From assembly GCA_963580285.1 (NCBI GenBank), contig OY757021.1:91499221-91563220 (forward strand): a stretch of 64,000 bases of DNA, in the 5' to 3' direction. This DNA is from Lucinisca nassula. Its lineage: Eukaryota; Mollusca; Bivalvia; Lucinida; Lucinidae. Made by a program: the position numbers and the translations under genes. Below, one piece after another: positions 30,896 to 41,867 of the stretch (position 1 is its first letter; every line of letters begins with the position of its first letter). Under the pieces are notes generated by a model. The model was not told where the DNA came from. It worked only from the letters and a program-made list of their open reading frames with translations, and made no database searches.

Positions 30896-31790
30896 AGCCT
30901 TTTTCAAAATTTTATAGACGCCACTCTGATTTAATTTCAAAATTCAATATTGGACTTTAATCTCTTCTGCAACAAGGTCTATCGGAACCCGAATTTTATG
31001 GTGACTTAGTATATAAATTCAGAAAAATATATAACCGCAATTTACTTCAGCACCCAATTTCGTAAAATCATTCTTCGATATAAAACGATTGGGTACAACA
31101 TGGATGTTATACGACAGACTGCATGCATGGTAGTTAACCCAATCACGGTTGGCAACTTTGCTTCCCTCTTTAATTGCACGCCGGTGGGTCAGGCCTCAGA
31201 TTCTATGACGGCTCCAACGTAAAGGCTTATTGAGAATTAGAGAGATCTAATTCAAGGTAATGTTGGTTGGCGCCTGATGCTCTGTCTCTGGTTGGGCCCA
31301 TCGGAGTCTCACTTGGTTTTCTTTTGCTCCAGCATTTCAGTGGTTTCTTGCTGTCGAGTCCTCACCGTTGTCTCACCTCTGTGGTTCTTTAATGTTTTGT
31401 GTTCACGGATATGTTGCACTGATGTAACTCATGCGAACTGAACAAATTATTTGTCTAAATCGCGATGGAAGTAAGGGCGAGGATTGTGGCCACGTAAAAT
31501 CGATTTAAGCCCACCCCCAGTGGAAATCTTTCCACTGACCGTTCCAAGGCGGTTCTTCTGTGGCGGTTTATTTATGTTGTTGTTTGTTACTTACTGTGTG
31601 TATCACTTGTGTCTTTTTATTTTGGATGGCCATATGGCCATTTTGTGGGAAAGTAACTGTCCTTATGGCCTTCCTTTGTTTAGGTTTACATTATGGTCTG
31701 GTCGCTTAATGTTTGTGTTTCTTTCCCTTTGGTGTCTTTGATGGGTGGAGTAAGTTAATTGTATCGATTCCTGATCTTTGTTTTACTTCT
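30896..31790 (+). repeat. Penelope-like inverted arm, right
   Basis: Sense copy of the RT C-terminus (30896-31225; LISKFNI, EPEFYGDLVYKF) followed by the terminal region. Contains the same 85-codon open frame (31484-31741) as the left arm. Ends GATCTTTGTTTTACTTCT at the ACTCTGA duplication. Confidence 0.8.
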
Positions 31791-34700
31791 ACTCTGAGTT
31801 TAGATATAGGGAATGCCTAGACGTGGTCCACGATATTATCTGCAGACATGAACTGAATCACAAAATAATTTTATGTGGAGATTTAAATGGGACCTAGCAA
31901 TCAATAGGAATAATAAACATGATGTCATCTTAAAAGACTTTGCTAAGGAACAACTCTTATCTACGGGACCTAACTGCTTATCAGATCCTACCTTTTATCA
32001 TTTTAACGGTGTTGTCACGTCACAAACTGACTACTTTCTATCAAATTACCCGCAGCTATTTCAATCTTATCATATCCTTGAGAAAGATACTAGTAATGTC
32101 TCTTCACATGTACCAGTGCAGCTCGTGCTTCAATCGTAAACTGCTTTTACAGAGCGTGACCTACCAAACGCAAATCCAAAGAAAATATCTAGAACTATCT
32201 ATACATGGGATATGGTATATTTAGATAAATTTAATGAACTCCTGAAAGCAAACGTCCAGGACGTCTGTTCCGGTGATATAAACGATGACATTGAATGTCT
32301 GACAAGCTCATTAAAAGCTGCAGCTCAAATTTCCGTACCTACGAAAACCATTACTTTTAAGGGCTCAAGGCGACGTGTTTCGGGTCAGGTCCTCCAGCGT
32401 CTGAATGAAGTTAAATCGACCTATAATCGTTGGAAACAAGCAGGAAAGCCACGTTCATGTCATCTGTTTATTTAAAATAAACTGGCTAAAAAGTGCTTGC
32501 GTAGCCAGCAGAGAATGGAAGAAGTGACCCGCCGCAAGACGTTTTATGACTCACTGATGGAAAATCCGTCTTCTAAAATGTTCTATAAACTGATCAGAAA
32601 AAGCAAGTCAAAATCTGAATCTAGTACAGCTTGTATTCAAGCTCAGGACACTAGATACTTTGATCCTGTTCAGCAAAGAAAGTGTTTTTCCCAATACTAT
32701 GAAGATTTGGCATCTCCAAAAGATTTGAACAATGACAATGTCTTTTTAGAACTGTGCAATGTACGCTGTGATGTGGCAGAAACTGAATTTGACTCTTTAT
32801 CAGAACCAGGGATATTCATAACTGAAGACAATGTTGGCTCTGCTATCGACAAGCTGAACAACGGAAAAGCAGCTGACGAATATTGTCTGTCAGCTGAACA
32901 TCTTAAGTCGGCAAAGCCAGTAATTGTACCAAAAATAACAAAACTGTTTAATCAAATCATATGGACAAAAGAAATTCCAGACTCATTTGAAACAGGTGTT
33001 ATAACCCCAGTGCTGAAGAAAGGTTAAGACTCTAAGATCATGGGTAATTACAGAGGAATAACTGTATCATCTGCCATACGGAAACTGTTTGAATATTCCA
33101 TTTTGAACAGACTGAACTTAACGCAGGCCGATCATCAGTTCGGATTTACGTCAGGGCTGTCTCCAGTTATGGCAGGACTACTTGTCAGCGAAACAAAGGC
33201 AGAAGCTTTACACAGCAATTATCCACTGTTTATGGCAACGCTTGATAGCCAGAAGGCTTTCGATGTTGTCCATCATTCCGTTCTCATGGACAATCTGGCT
33301 GAAAATAACGTACAGAAAGACATTTGGTTAATAATTAAGAATCTTTACTCAAATATCTCGGCAAAAGTAAAGTGGCCTGCTGAATACAGTGACAGCTTTC
33401 CGGTGAAGCAGAGTGTCAAGCAAGGTGGCATCCTGTTTACCCATCTGTACAAATCTTATATCGGCCCACTTGTGAAGATCCTACAGGATAAAAGGCTGGG
33501 ACTACGACTAGGTACCGTATACATTGGCGACCCCACCGTCGCTGATGATCTGGCATTTCTATCAAAGTCTAAAGATGAACTACAGCTGATGTCGGGTCAG
33601 CGCAGATATCGGATACATCCAGTTAAATCCCAAGTTACAACACCGTCTGTCATAAAGGATGAAAGTGTATCCTGGTCTTTAGGTGAAAATGAATCAACTC
33701 TTTCGGATAATACAGTGCATCTAGGTCTCATTAGAGCAGGGAAAAAGGAATCAGAATTGAAGTTTAAGGACAGAATAAGTCTAGCCAGACGAACGTCATA
33801 CTCACTCATAAACACCGGTCTACATGGTACCAATGGACTTAATCCCAAAACCTCGTATGTGATATACAGAGCATACGTAATACCCAGACTATTGTTTGGC
33901 CTGGAAGTGATCAGCTTAACAAAAGCTCAACTTTATCAGCTAGAAAGATATCACCTTAATACTCTCCGCCAGATCCAGTCTCTTCCGAAACGTACAGCAT
34001 CTTCTGCAGTATTTATGCTACTTGGTGCTCTACCAATAGAAGCAGCGGTACACAAAAGACAATCAAGTTTGCTGCACTCAGTCCTTACTAGTGAAAATCA
34101 ATGTCTACAAGAGACTCTACAACGTCAGTTAGCCTGTAGTTTTAACGTTGAGCAGAGCTTTTTCAACATTATGTCAAGAGTTCTGGAAAAGTACAGCCTA
34201 CCTACTACAGTGTATTACTTACCTCGAATACCAGTAAAGGACAGTGGAAGCATATGTATAAAAAGCTATAGAGAAATTCTGGACAAGTTTGTATGTAGAG
34301 GATTTCAAATCAAAGAAAACCTTGAAATTGCTGAAGTCAAGTACCCTGCGCATAGGATCTACACATCTAGTATGGAATGGTATTGAATCTGAGGCAGAGG
34401 TGAAGAAGGGCATTGTTAAAGCCAGATTCCTGACCGGCGTATACCTGTTACAAGTCAACAGACATCTATTCATTGGCGGAACTGTTACGCCAACATGTCA
34501 GCTTTGTTGGCTTGAAGACGAAGACATATATCATCTGGCAACACGTTGTCCTGCCTACCATGATATTCGAACGGCTACAGTTAAGCGTTTGAAGTTGCTG
34601 GTGGGGAAACAGTGCAGTACCAACATCTGGGCTACATATTTCATGGACTGGTCTTTTACTCTGAAAATGTTAGTCTGTCCAGACTGTATCAATCATATTG

Positions 34701-34804
34701 TGCCAGAACTCTCTACCTCAGTTGCTGACATAGAAGTTCTCTCAAGAACATTTTTCTATAAGATACATCTTAAAAGACTACGTTTACTCAAGGAACGGGA
34801 ATGA
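31791..34804 (+). pseudogene. LINE-2 ORF2, endonuclease C-terminus, RT and CCHC
   Basis: Endonuclease continues (IILCGDLNGT, the GDxN motif; then SSHVPV where SDH is expected). From 32212 one frame runs to 34386 with only two stops (32473, 33025): KLNNGKAADEYCLSAEHLK, MGNYRGITVSSAIRKLFE, FMATLDSQKAFDVVHHSVL (motif A), SVKQGGILFTHLYKSYI (motif B), PTVADDLAFLSKS (motif C, both Asp intact). After a frameshift near 34370 the C-terminus follows to 34804 with CQLCWLEDEDIYHLATRC, a C-x2-C-x8-H-x4-C knuckle. A short deletion after motif C (QLMSGQRRYRIHP) removes part of the thumb junction. Confidence 0.85.
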
Positions 34805-34974
34805 TGGCTGTCTGCTCACACCCAAAACAAGTGTGTATATAGATTTTAAAGGTTTTTACAGTAACTTTTAACTTTTATGAATGAACTTTTACGCCCCATC
34901 GGGTGGTGCCTCCTCTGAAACAATAGAGGGAGAATACACAAGAACAAGAACAAGAACAAGGTGACAAGAAGTGT

Positions 34975-35500
34975 TAAAACGCATTTGGGGCCCTTTTTAA
35001 AAGTAAAATATGATATGAGCCCCGCCAAGCGAATTTGGGTCTTCGAGCATTCTGTCATGACAAATTTTAACTGCGCATGCCCAGCCATTCAGAAGGGCCA
35101 GGGATATGGCTTTCTGTCTGAAGGTTCCTCTTGATTCACGGCTTGTATGAGCGAGCAGCGAAGGTAGTGGCGAGACTGCGCGGATGCGCAGGCTCGCCTG
35201 AACCTTCGGTGGTCGCATAGGCGATAAGTACCAAAATCGCTTGACGGGGTCCATATATTAAACATTTTTCCAAGCGTTTGAATTCCTTTTAGACTCCTAT
35301 GATGTGCTGCAGCTAAGTAATTGAGCCAGAAAAACGCAGACGCTCGCATGCGTATTAAAGCCTGTAAATGACTACATCCCTATCATTAACCAAATTATTT
35401 ATTGTAACATGACCAGGCAAATGATTTGTTCATGCCTGAAAATGAATTTCATACAATATAAGACACTAGAACCCCAACGGACCCACTAGACTAAGAATCA
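34975..35500. other. No recognised feature
   Basis: Sequence after the LINE-2 duplication. Contains GACTGCGCGGATGCGCAGGC, echoed in the following tandem units, but no coding frame or terminal repeats. Confidence 0.45.
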
Positions 35501-35514
35501 TATCAGGGCCGTCT

Positions 35515-36095
35515 TCAGATGACGCTTCAGTGCTCTTCAGATTTTCTTGTCTGGAATAAAGTCAAGCTGGTCACAAGAAAATTTTACATGTATGAAATGA
35601 TCTACTATATTTCTCCGTCACAAAAAATTATACCCTCAGCAGAAAAAAACAAACCAGACTGCGCAAATGCACAGGCTGATCCAAGTCTTTTCTAGGCACA
35701 CTTGCTCGACGACGCTTCACTGCCTCTTCAGATTTTTTGGTCGGGAATAAATTTAAGTTGCTTTGGTGACAAGAAAATTTTACACGTATGAGATGATCTA
35801 CTACATTTCTCCGTCACATAAAATTAAACCCTCAGCAGAGAAAACAAACCGGACTGCGCATATGCGCAGGCTGATCCAAGTTTTTTTCCAGGCACACGCT
35901 CGATGACGCATCAGTGCCTCTTCAGATTTTTTGGGGTCGGGAATAAAGTTAATTTGGTTACAATAAAATTTTGCATGTATGAAACGATCTACTATATTTC
36001 TCCGTCACATAAAATTATACACTCAGTGGAGAAAACATACCAGACTGCGCATATGCGCAGGCTGGTCAATCTTTTCTAGGCACAAATGCTCGATG
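35515..36095. repeat. Three 190-196 bp tandem repeats
   Basis: TCTACTATATTTCTCCGTCA at 35601, 35797 and 35988 marks three head-to-tail units. Each also has CAGACTGCGCATATGCGCAGGC-type and CACAAGAAAATTTTACATG segments and a GACGCTTCAGTGCCTCTTC start. Confidence 0.85.
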
Positions 36096-36284
36096 TGCAC
36101 TTGTCTGTGCACAATTGGATAAACAAGGGTTAGCATTTACACGGGCATGCAAAAGTAACGATTTTAATACAGCACGCCCATAAGGACGAATTAATAAAAG
36201 ATAATGATGATCGACCTTATTTATAAAGGGTAACACATTTAGTACCAGTACTAATCTTCCATGTGGCCCTCTTTTCCTGGGAAT

Positions 36285-36569
36285 TTGTTGTTTGTTTGTT
36301 TGATTTGAGGTTTAACGTCCCCGTCAACACTGTAAAGGTCATTTTGGAGACGTTGCTTCCAATTTTGTGGGACTTTTACCCGACATTGAGATGAAATGAC
36401 ATCTCAAACCCTGTCGCCCAATGAAACCAATAGAGTTTATTAGCATGGACGGTCCGCCTCGCACCGCAGTTCCTGGACAGGCTTAGATCCTCTAAGCGGT
36501 TTACCAGTACCAGCTCTGCGTGGAAGCACCATGCAGCCAATATATTTCTTCAAGCCCCTATGGGCGGGG
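36285..36569 (-). mobile_element. SINE-C copy
   Basis: Plus-strand edges TTGTTGTTTGTTTGTTTGAT and CCCCTATGGGCGGGG; CCTGGGAAT is duplicated at 36276-36284 and 36570-36578. Nearly complete. Confidence 0.88.
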
Positions 36570-36587
36570 CCTGGGAATGAACCAGTT

Positions 36588-36986
36588 TGTGTGTTTGTGT
36601 GAATTCGGGTTTAACTTCACTTTCAACATTTTTTTCAGTCATATCATGACGGTGTCTGGTTGCGACAGGGAGCTCAATGCTCACTTTTATAGTGCTGCCT
36701 CACTGAAGTATCATGTCCCAGACACATTACATGATACCACACCCAGTTACATTATCCTGACACTGGATCGACCAGTCCTAGCTCTACCCCGTAAATCTGA
36801 GTGCCAAGCGAGGAGCAGCTAGTACCATTTTTAACGACTTTGGTATGTCGCGGCCGGGTATGAACCAGTACTAAGCAATGTGGTTAAAGTCTCTTTCTCA
36901 AGGAAACAACTGATGGCGCATATGGGGATCGAACAGACTACCCCTCGATCTCACTTCCGATGCTTTACTACTGCACCACAGCGCTG
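36588..36986 (-). mobile_element. SINE-D, tRNA-derived
   Basis: On the minus strand the head reads AGCGCTGTGGTGCAGTAGTA (A-box-like) and CTGTTCGATCCCCATATG (B-box-like), followed by CTTTGAGAAAGAGAC and a body ending in a CACAAACACAAAC-type tail. A shorter relative is at 60003-60118. Confidence 0.65.
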
Positions 36987-36995
36987 TAAAGGAAC

Positions 36996-37460
36996 CGTTG
37001 TTTATTCCTTCTGTGATAAACTGAAGGGCCTTAGAGCGTATAGCGAAAGTTTTAAAGCCGCCGTTTTGTGACGTCATTTAAGAAATGAAATTTATTTTTC
37101 TGCAGTTCATGGAAGCATGGCCGCAGTGGGTCGCGTGCAAAGTAAATGAACCCCGAAGGGGTTCATGTAAACTTTGCTAGCGACCAACTGTCGTTCGTAC
37201 TTTCATAAAAAGAGGGATAAAATAAGTTTAATTTTTATATTTACATTACATGTATTTGCCCTCATCACTGAGCGAAAAAATGCTTGTAGGGCAAACTTTT
37301 AAAGCTGAACAAACATTTACACGCTGTTTTTCTACAAAGAGCGTTGCAGCATTGACGTCATCAACGCCCGTAGAGAACAATGGTTTAGAATGACGTCACT
37401 TAATGTCACTGAAAATCATGTGATTCGATGCGTTCATGGAAGTATGAACGCAATTGTTTT
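36996..37460. other. Imperfect hairpin, otherwise nothing recognised
   Basis: 37130-37185 folds: GTCGCGTGCAAAGTAAATGA with ATGTAAACTTTGCTAGCGAC around CCCCGAAGGGG. A smaller GCGTTCATGGAAGTATGAACGC dyad lies at 37430-37452. No coding sequence. Confidence 0.5.
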
Positions 37461-37658
37461 CTATAGGTTTACCTTAGACTTTACACTGGGAATGTAAATA
37501 TTCGTAGATGGCGTTGAAACTTTAAGCATTGGAAAGGACATGAATGCATTTAGTATACAGTGAATAATTTCGGCGGGATTTCTTCTAACAATGGCATAAA
37601 GGTTGGAAGGATTTGAAGGAAACAACATAATTAATGTATGGCAATAGATCAGCTTTAG

Positions 37659-37894
37659 GGAATGTGTGGCGGCCGTAAAAAGTCTCCCTGTCCTACATCA
37701 TAGTGTAGTTTATATTTTCTTGTCCTTTGGGATCATTGATTCCATTGTGGAATTTTGAAAATATTTTGAGGGTCACTGATGAGGCCTAATTGGCCGAAAC
37801 TAGCTAGTCTGGCCCAGAAAACATGTACACTCAATATTTTCCAGTTTCGTGGTGTATTCCTTGCTTCCAAAGGATAACACTTTTATAGAACATA
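37659..37894 (+). mobile_element. 236 bp insertion carrying a hammerhead motif
   Basis: TTTAG flanks it (37654-37658, 37895-37899), and the intact version of the host repeat at 43430 lacks it. It has no coding frame. The middle holds the hammerhead core (37770-37815), followed by ACATGTACACTCAATATTTT and a TTTCGTGGTGTATTCC segment. A short, non-coding, hammerhead-bearing insertion resembles a fragment of a Penelope-like terminal repeat or a retrozyme; which of these is not decided. Confidence 0.7.
37770..37815 (+). ncRNA. Type I hammerhead ribozyme candidate (HHR-2)
   Basis: Every element of the hammerhead core is in place. Stem I 5' strand GGGTCA (37770-37775) pairs with TGGCCC (37810-37815), one G-U. 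The catalytic CTGATGA is at 37776-37782. Stem II is GGCC-TAATT-GGCC (37783-37795). GAAA is at 37796-37799. Stem III is the palindrome ACTAGCTAGT (37799-37808), able to fold as 3 bp with a 4 nt loop or pair between two molecules. The cleavage site would be after C37809 (triplet GTC). Type I hammerheads with very short stem III are known from Penelope-like elements and retrozymes. Activity is untested. Confidence 0.8.
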
Positions 37895-37945
37895 TTTAGT
37901 GTGTGAATTGTTTCAATAATAAACCACAGGTTTCATAACGAAAAC

Positions 37946-38220
37946 ACGCCTATACCTTATCGTCGAAAACATGAATCTTTTAAGATGAAAAATTGTAATA
38001 TTTTTCTAATTTCTGCTCAAAATAAAGATTGTGGGTACTCATCGAGGCGGTTCTCAAAATATAGATTGTGGGTACTCGTTAGAACCGCCTCATCAAGGCG
38101 GTTCTAACGAGTACCCACAATCTATATTTAAGAGCAGAAATAAGAAAAATTAGATTTACCCCAGCAAACCCTAGTTTTACTATATAAAAGTGGGGTTCAT
38201 GGGGGTAAATATTACAGTAA
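37946..38220 (+). repeat. MITE-H copy with perfect hairpin
   Basis: 38059-38090 and 38096-38127 are perfect 32 bp complementary arms (ATAGATTGTGGGTACTCGTT...) around a 5 nt loop. A second, imperfect stem (CAAACCCTAGTTTTACTATA / AAAGTGGGGTTCATG) follows at 38165-38205. This is the best-preserved member of the family. Confidence 0.85.
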
Positions 38221-38504
38221 ATTCGAATTGTATTCGAAAGGTTTCCGGTTTCAGCTACCTATGTACCGCCCTATTTTGTTCTTAGAGAGCTGCTGAAGTC
38301 ACCCTTAGATCAGCTGTTCGGTGTAAATTTCAACATGTTGAAGTTGTGCAGATTTAAAAGTGTGGACCCAACAGGTCTCCTGTGGGCACGCAAAAATGCG
38401 CCCAAATCTTTTACGGATGAGTTCTTAGTAACCGTCGAGTCGAGCAATTAAGTGACAAATATTTTTTTTATTTATTTATTTTCTGCCAACAGTGGCCAGC
38501 TCTT

Positions 38505-38557
38505 AAAGGAAAGAATTTGCTCCTGAGGAGCAAATTCCTTTCCTTTAAGAGTAGATC
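38505..38557. repeat. Short palindrome
   Basis: CTCTTAAAGGAAAGAATTTG and CAAATTCCTTTCCTTTAAGAG pair around CTCCTGAGGAG. The arms are about 24 bp with one bulge. Confidence 0.75.
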
Positions 38558-38747
38558 CATTTTTTCGTGGGACAGAGCTTATAGAAAAGCAAACAGGAAG
38601 TCCCGAAAGTTGTCCCTATTGAAAAAAATGGTGGAAAATGCCAGGTCTTGACATTCCCCTCAAGAGACCAATATTTTTCCTTTTCTGCAAGATTTCATGT
38701 GACCAATAAAAGACTTTAATTGACCAATATTTCTGCTTTTCTGTCAG

Positions 38748-38870
38748 TTTGTTTGTTTGTTTGTTTGCTTTGAGGTTTATCATCCAATTTTGTGGGAATT
38801 TTACTCGACATTGAGATGACATCTCCATCCCTGCCGCCCAGTGAAACCAATAGGGTTTTTATGCGCCTCG
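38748..38870 (-). mobile_element. SINE-C fragment
   Basis: TTTGTTTGTTTGTTTGCTTT, then GAGGTTTATC and, after an internal deletion, CATTGAGATGACATCTCC and GAAACCAATAGGGTTTTTAT. Head missing. Confidence 0.65.
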
Positions 38871-39108
38871 TCGTTGATACGAACCATAAAAACACACCTA
38901 CATAATTTTGACCGTCTACCACCCCCTCCCCAACGAAAACTTGACTCAACGTTGGAACAGCGTTTTCAATTCTTTCTTTCTACTATCGGTCGAATCAACA
39001 TCGGAGCGTTTTCAATTCTAGTGTGATCGGTCACTGACGCTCCAGGTTTGCAGCATGAAAACATACACAGTAATTAGAGATCTTAAACCTGCACATAATG
39101 GGCCTCCC

Positions 39109-39329
39109 TACGGGCCTCCGTGGCCTAGTGGATAAGAGCGCTGACTCTTAGTCATTAGGTCTCTCACCGCCGTAGGTTCGATCCTCGCTCGGGCCACGTG
39201 TGAGACGCCAAGTTCTGCAACGGAAGGTCAGGTGGTTTTTCTCCGGGTACTCCGATTTTCGCCCACCTCTGATTAACGATCGGCTCGATATGAGTGAAAT
39301 AATCTTGAAAGGGCCGTAAAACCCAAACC

Positions 39330-39355
<26 letters not shown>
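39109..39355 (+). mobile_element. SINE-B, full length with poly-A
   Basis: GGGCCTCCGTGGCCTAGTGG head, GTAGGTTCGATCCTCGCTCG B-box, full body and a 26-base A tract. The Pol III boxes are the best kept among the copies. The next element, a SINE-A in reverse, begins six bases later. Confidence 0.85.
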
Positions 39356-39360
<5 letters not shown>

Positions 39361-39543
39361 TTGCGCCTGCCTGCACGTGCAGGGGGTCCCCAGTTAACGT
39401 CCCGATGCGGAGGACGATGCACTTTGTGGCATTCACCCGGAGCATGTTCGGACACCGCAGTTTTATTACCGCTGCCGGGAATCAAACCGGGAGCCTCTAG
39501 CATCATAGGCAAGTGCACTAACCATTGAGCTACCACGCTCAAT
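39361..39543 (-). mobile_element. SINE-A copy
   Basis: Reverse complement begins GAGCGTGGTAGCTCAATGGT and contains CCCGGTTTGATTCCCGGCAG. The AGAT tail is absent: the copy stops in the CTGCACGTGCAGGCAGGCGC region. Confidence 0.75.
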
Positions 39544-39613
39544 TCAGTGTCGAGTGCCTGCTCGGCCACTTTAATTCATGTATATACAGGTGTTCATTCA
39601 TTGTTTCTCGTTT

Positions 39614-39920
39614 TGGCCCCCGCCCATCGGGGCTTGAAGAAATAGATTGGCTGCATGATGCTTCTACGCAGAGCTGAAAACGGCCCGCACACGAGTACTG
39701 GTAAACCGATTAGAGGATCAAAGCCTGCCCAGGAAAAGCGGTGCGAGTCCATGCTCATAAAGTTTACCCTATTGGTTTCATTGGGCGGCAGGGGTTGAGA
39801 TGTCATTTCATCTCAATGTCGGGTAAAAGTCCCACCAAATTGGAAGCAACGTCTCCAAAATGATCTATACAGTGTCGACGGGGACGTTAAACCTCAAATC
39901 AGACAAATCAAAAACAAATC
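39614..39920 (+). mobile_element. SINE-C, full length, head first
   Basis: 307 bp from TGGCCCCCGCCCATCGGGGC to TCAGACAAATCAAAAACAAA. TTTCTCGTTT is duplicated at 39604-39613 and 39921-39930. This copy best defines the two ends of the family. Confidence 0.88.
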
Positions 39921-40099
39921 TTTCTCGTTTCTGCACCAACACTGTGACTGCTGGTTATGTACAAGGATCAGCCTCGAGGTTTTAACGAGTATCCACAGTC
40001 TGTTTTGAGCAGAATATAGAATATATATATTTATGTTAAACCTTCTGAAAAAAAGACTTCTCAACTTTTCATATGATAAATTGTGATATTTGTCTTATT

Positions 40100-40265
40100 T
40101 CTGCTAAAAACATAGATTGTGGGTGCTCGTTAGAACCGCCTCAGTGTCCACAATTACGTTTTGGAGCAGAACTAAGAAAACAATGTATACCCTTTAAACC
40201 CCACTTTTCTCTATATAAACTGGGGTTTTCCAGGGTGTTCATTACATGGACTTGTTAACGTGATG
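40100..40265 (+). repeat. MITE-H copy
   Basis: ATAGATTGTGGGTGCTCGTT arm with a deleted partner, then ACCCCACTTTTCTCTATATA / AACTGGGGTTTTCCAGGG stem and the terminal GGACTTGTTAACGTGATG. Confidence 0.65.
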
Positions 40266-40308
40266 ATGCAAAATGTAGTAATTTCTACATTTTGCGTCGG
40301 TGCTTAAC

Positions 40309-40343
<35 letters not shown>

Positions 40344-40430
40344 ATAGAAATAACTACATTTTGCGTTGATGTAAAAAAAAAATAACAGCGTCCACGCAAA
40401 ATGTAGAATTGCATTTTGCATTGTGACAAG
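40266..40430. repeat. Poly-A tract inside AAAATGTAG repeats
   Basis: A 32-base A run (40311-40342) lies between copies of CTACATTTTGCGT and its complement (40268-40298, 40355-40372, 40395-40415), making several small dyads. Confidence 0.7.
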
Positions 40431-40574
40431 GCTACCATCCTATAAGTTCCCCGCGAGCTTTGCTCAGCGGAGCTTAAGATACACGGAACGGTCATAAGAC
40501 ATGGAAAACATATTGAACAAAACCTTCCCTTTTATTTATGATTTCTTTCATGATTTGTGACATTTTTCTTATTT

Positions 40575-40800
40575 CTACTTAAAACATAGATTGCGAGTAT
40601 TCATTATAAACTCATCAGCACAGATTATGGGTTTTCGATACGGAACCACCTGCGAGTACCCACAATAATTGGTTTTAGACAGAACAAAGAACAATATTAA
40701 GATATTGTACACCCCTGAAAAACCCACTTTTCTCTGTATAAAGTGGGGTTTACCGGGAAGTTCATTGTATGGGCTTGTTAATGTGATATATCACAGTCCG
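40575..40800 (+). repeat. MITE-H copy, decayed
   Basis: ATAGATTGCGAGTATTCATT arm, GCGAGTACCCACAATAATTG partner, AAACCCACTTTTCTCTGTAT / AAGTGGGGTTTACC stem. Confidence 0.55.
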
Positions 40801-41867
40801 ACGCTTTTGCATTCCCGATCTATAACAGTCACACTTATTGTGATTCGGTAAAATTAGCGTAGGTTTGTGGGTAGACATGTTAAATATCGTCAGGACCCAA
40901 GTCTGCCTTCCCATTAACGTCGAGCCAGCAGGGCAGAAAGGGCTAATGAACAGTTAAAATTAAAGACGCTCTTATGTCGAGTTATCTGCGGTCAGTAAGT
41001 ACTGTCCAATATTTAGAGGCGGAGCTACGGCTGAAATGTAATTGATTGGTTAAGTGTGACTGCTGAGATGGTGGTTTTTCTCATTTGATTGTTTACCTGA
41101 CAGACGCTGTAGACGATTGGGTTTCCGATCGATCAGATAGCAAACCTTTCGGACTCAAATAAAAACCACTGTATATAGGCCTGTTTTCGTGATGGTCGGT
41201 CAGTTGTAAGTAGACACATCACTCGCATTACGCCCCCTTTATTTGATCTACTTTACATATGGCCTCCAAACTGTGGTTGATTACTCAACAGGTCACGGCC
41301 CATCTAAATGGGGATGACCTGTAAGCCCCACAAATCTTATTTGTCTATCATAACCATCTATATCTTCAGATACGAATGCTGCGGGTCGCCAAATGCAATC
41401 TTTGCCAGGAAACAATGCCAAAGCGAACTATTTTGAGAAGAGTGTCTTGAATCTCAACAGAATCTATGACTTTATTACATAACCTGTTGGCGCCAATCTT
41501 TCATAAGATAACAAGGTAAACGCATGAATTAAATAAGACAGCTATGACTTTTTAGATGACTTATTTGCATTTTTTATACTTAAACTATTACGAGAAAGTA
41601 TTATATATTCCTGCAAAAATACTTCTGTATACGAGCCCCACTTTTATATACACTCTTACAAAATACGGACTTTTTCTGAATTTTTTCTTTTTTGTTATCA
41701 GACTTTAATCTCTAAACTAAACCATCTTTCTGCTTTGGACTGTCAGAATGGGTATTTTATTACCAGAGGCTGGCGAAAATCTGGAAACACTCAAAAGAAG
41801 TTGCTAAAGCTAAGGACAATACAGATGGCTTTTAACTATACAGAGGAAATTAAAAGAAACAGGTTTG
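40801..41867. other. No recognised feature
   Basis: About 1 kb without repeats of the families seen here and without a plausible coding frame. One of the longest unique-looking stretches of the window. Confidence 0.5.

Larger units (their letters stand above)
27820..31797. mobile_element. Penelope-like retroelement inserted in LINE-2
   Basis: ACTCTGA occurs at 27820-27826 and 31791-31797; joining them restores the LINE-2 endonuclease reading frame (NTYLPTNKKDS, then EFRYRECLDVVHD). The insert has a short plus-strand RT piece (27845-28460), an inverted arm (28463-29362), an RT gene on the minus strand (30700-29044) and a second arm (30896-31790) that is the reverse complement of the first. 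Penelope-like elements often carry such inverted or partial-tandem terminal repeats. The class call rests on RT motifs (ADK, LPKLHK); no GIY-YIG domain is seen. Confidence 0.7.
24570..34959 (+). mobile_element. LINE-2, near full-length LINE split by a Penelope-like element
   Basis: GGTGACAAGAAGTG lies on both sides (24556-24569 and 34960-34973), a 14 bp target duplication. The 3' end is an (AACAAG)n repeat. Inside are a 5' UTR of about 400 bp, a PHD-containing ORF1, and an ORF2 with endonuclease, RT and a terminal CCHC. Removing the 27827-31790 insertion leaves about 6.4 kb, normal for a complete LINE. The coding frames carry about six frameshifts/stops, so it is dead. The target is itself a TGACAAGAAG tandem repeat (24537-24577). 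Confidence 0.8.
37461..37945 (+). repeat. Repeat U, inverted partner of 43400-43640
   Basis: 37461-37658 and 37900-37945 are reverse-complementary to 43400-43640 (for example TTCGGCGGGATTTCTTCTAA). The copy is split by the 236 bp insertion carrying the hammerhead motif. It directly adjoins a MITE-H copy in both loci, so U plus H was probably duplicated as one block. Confidence 0.7.

Noticed and set aside
37130..37185. Structured ncRNA hairpin
   Set aside because: Imperfect dyad with no second copy or covariation visible; kept only as a note.
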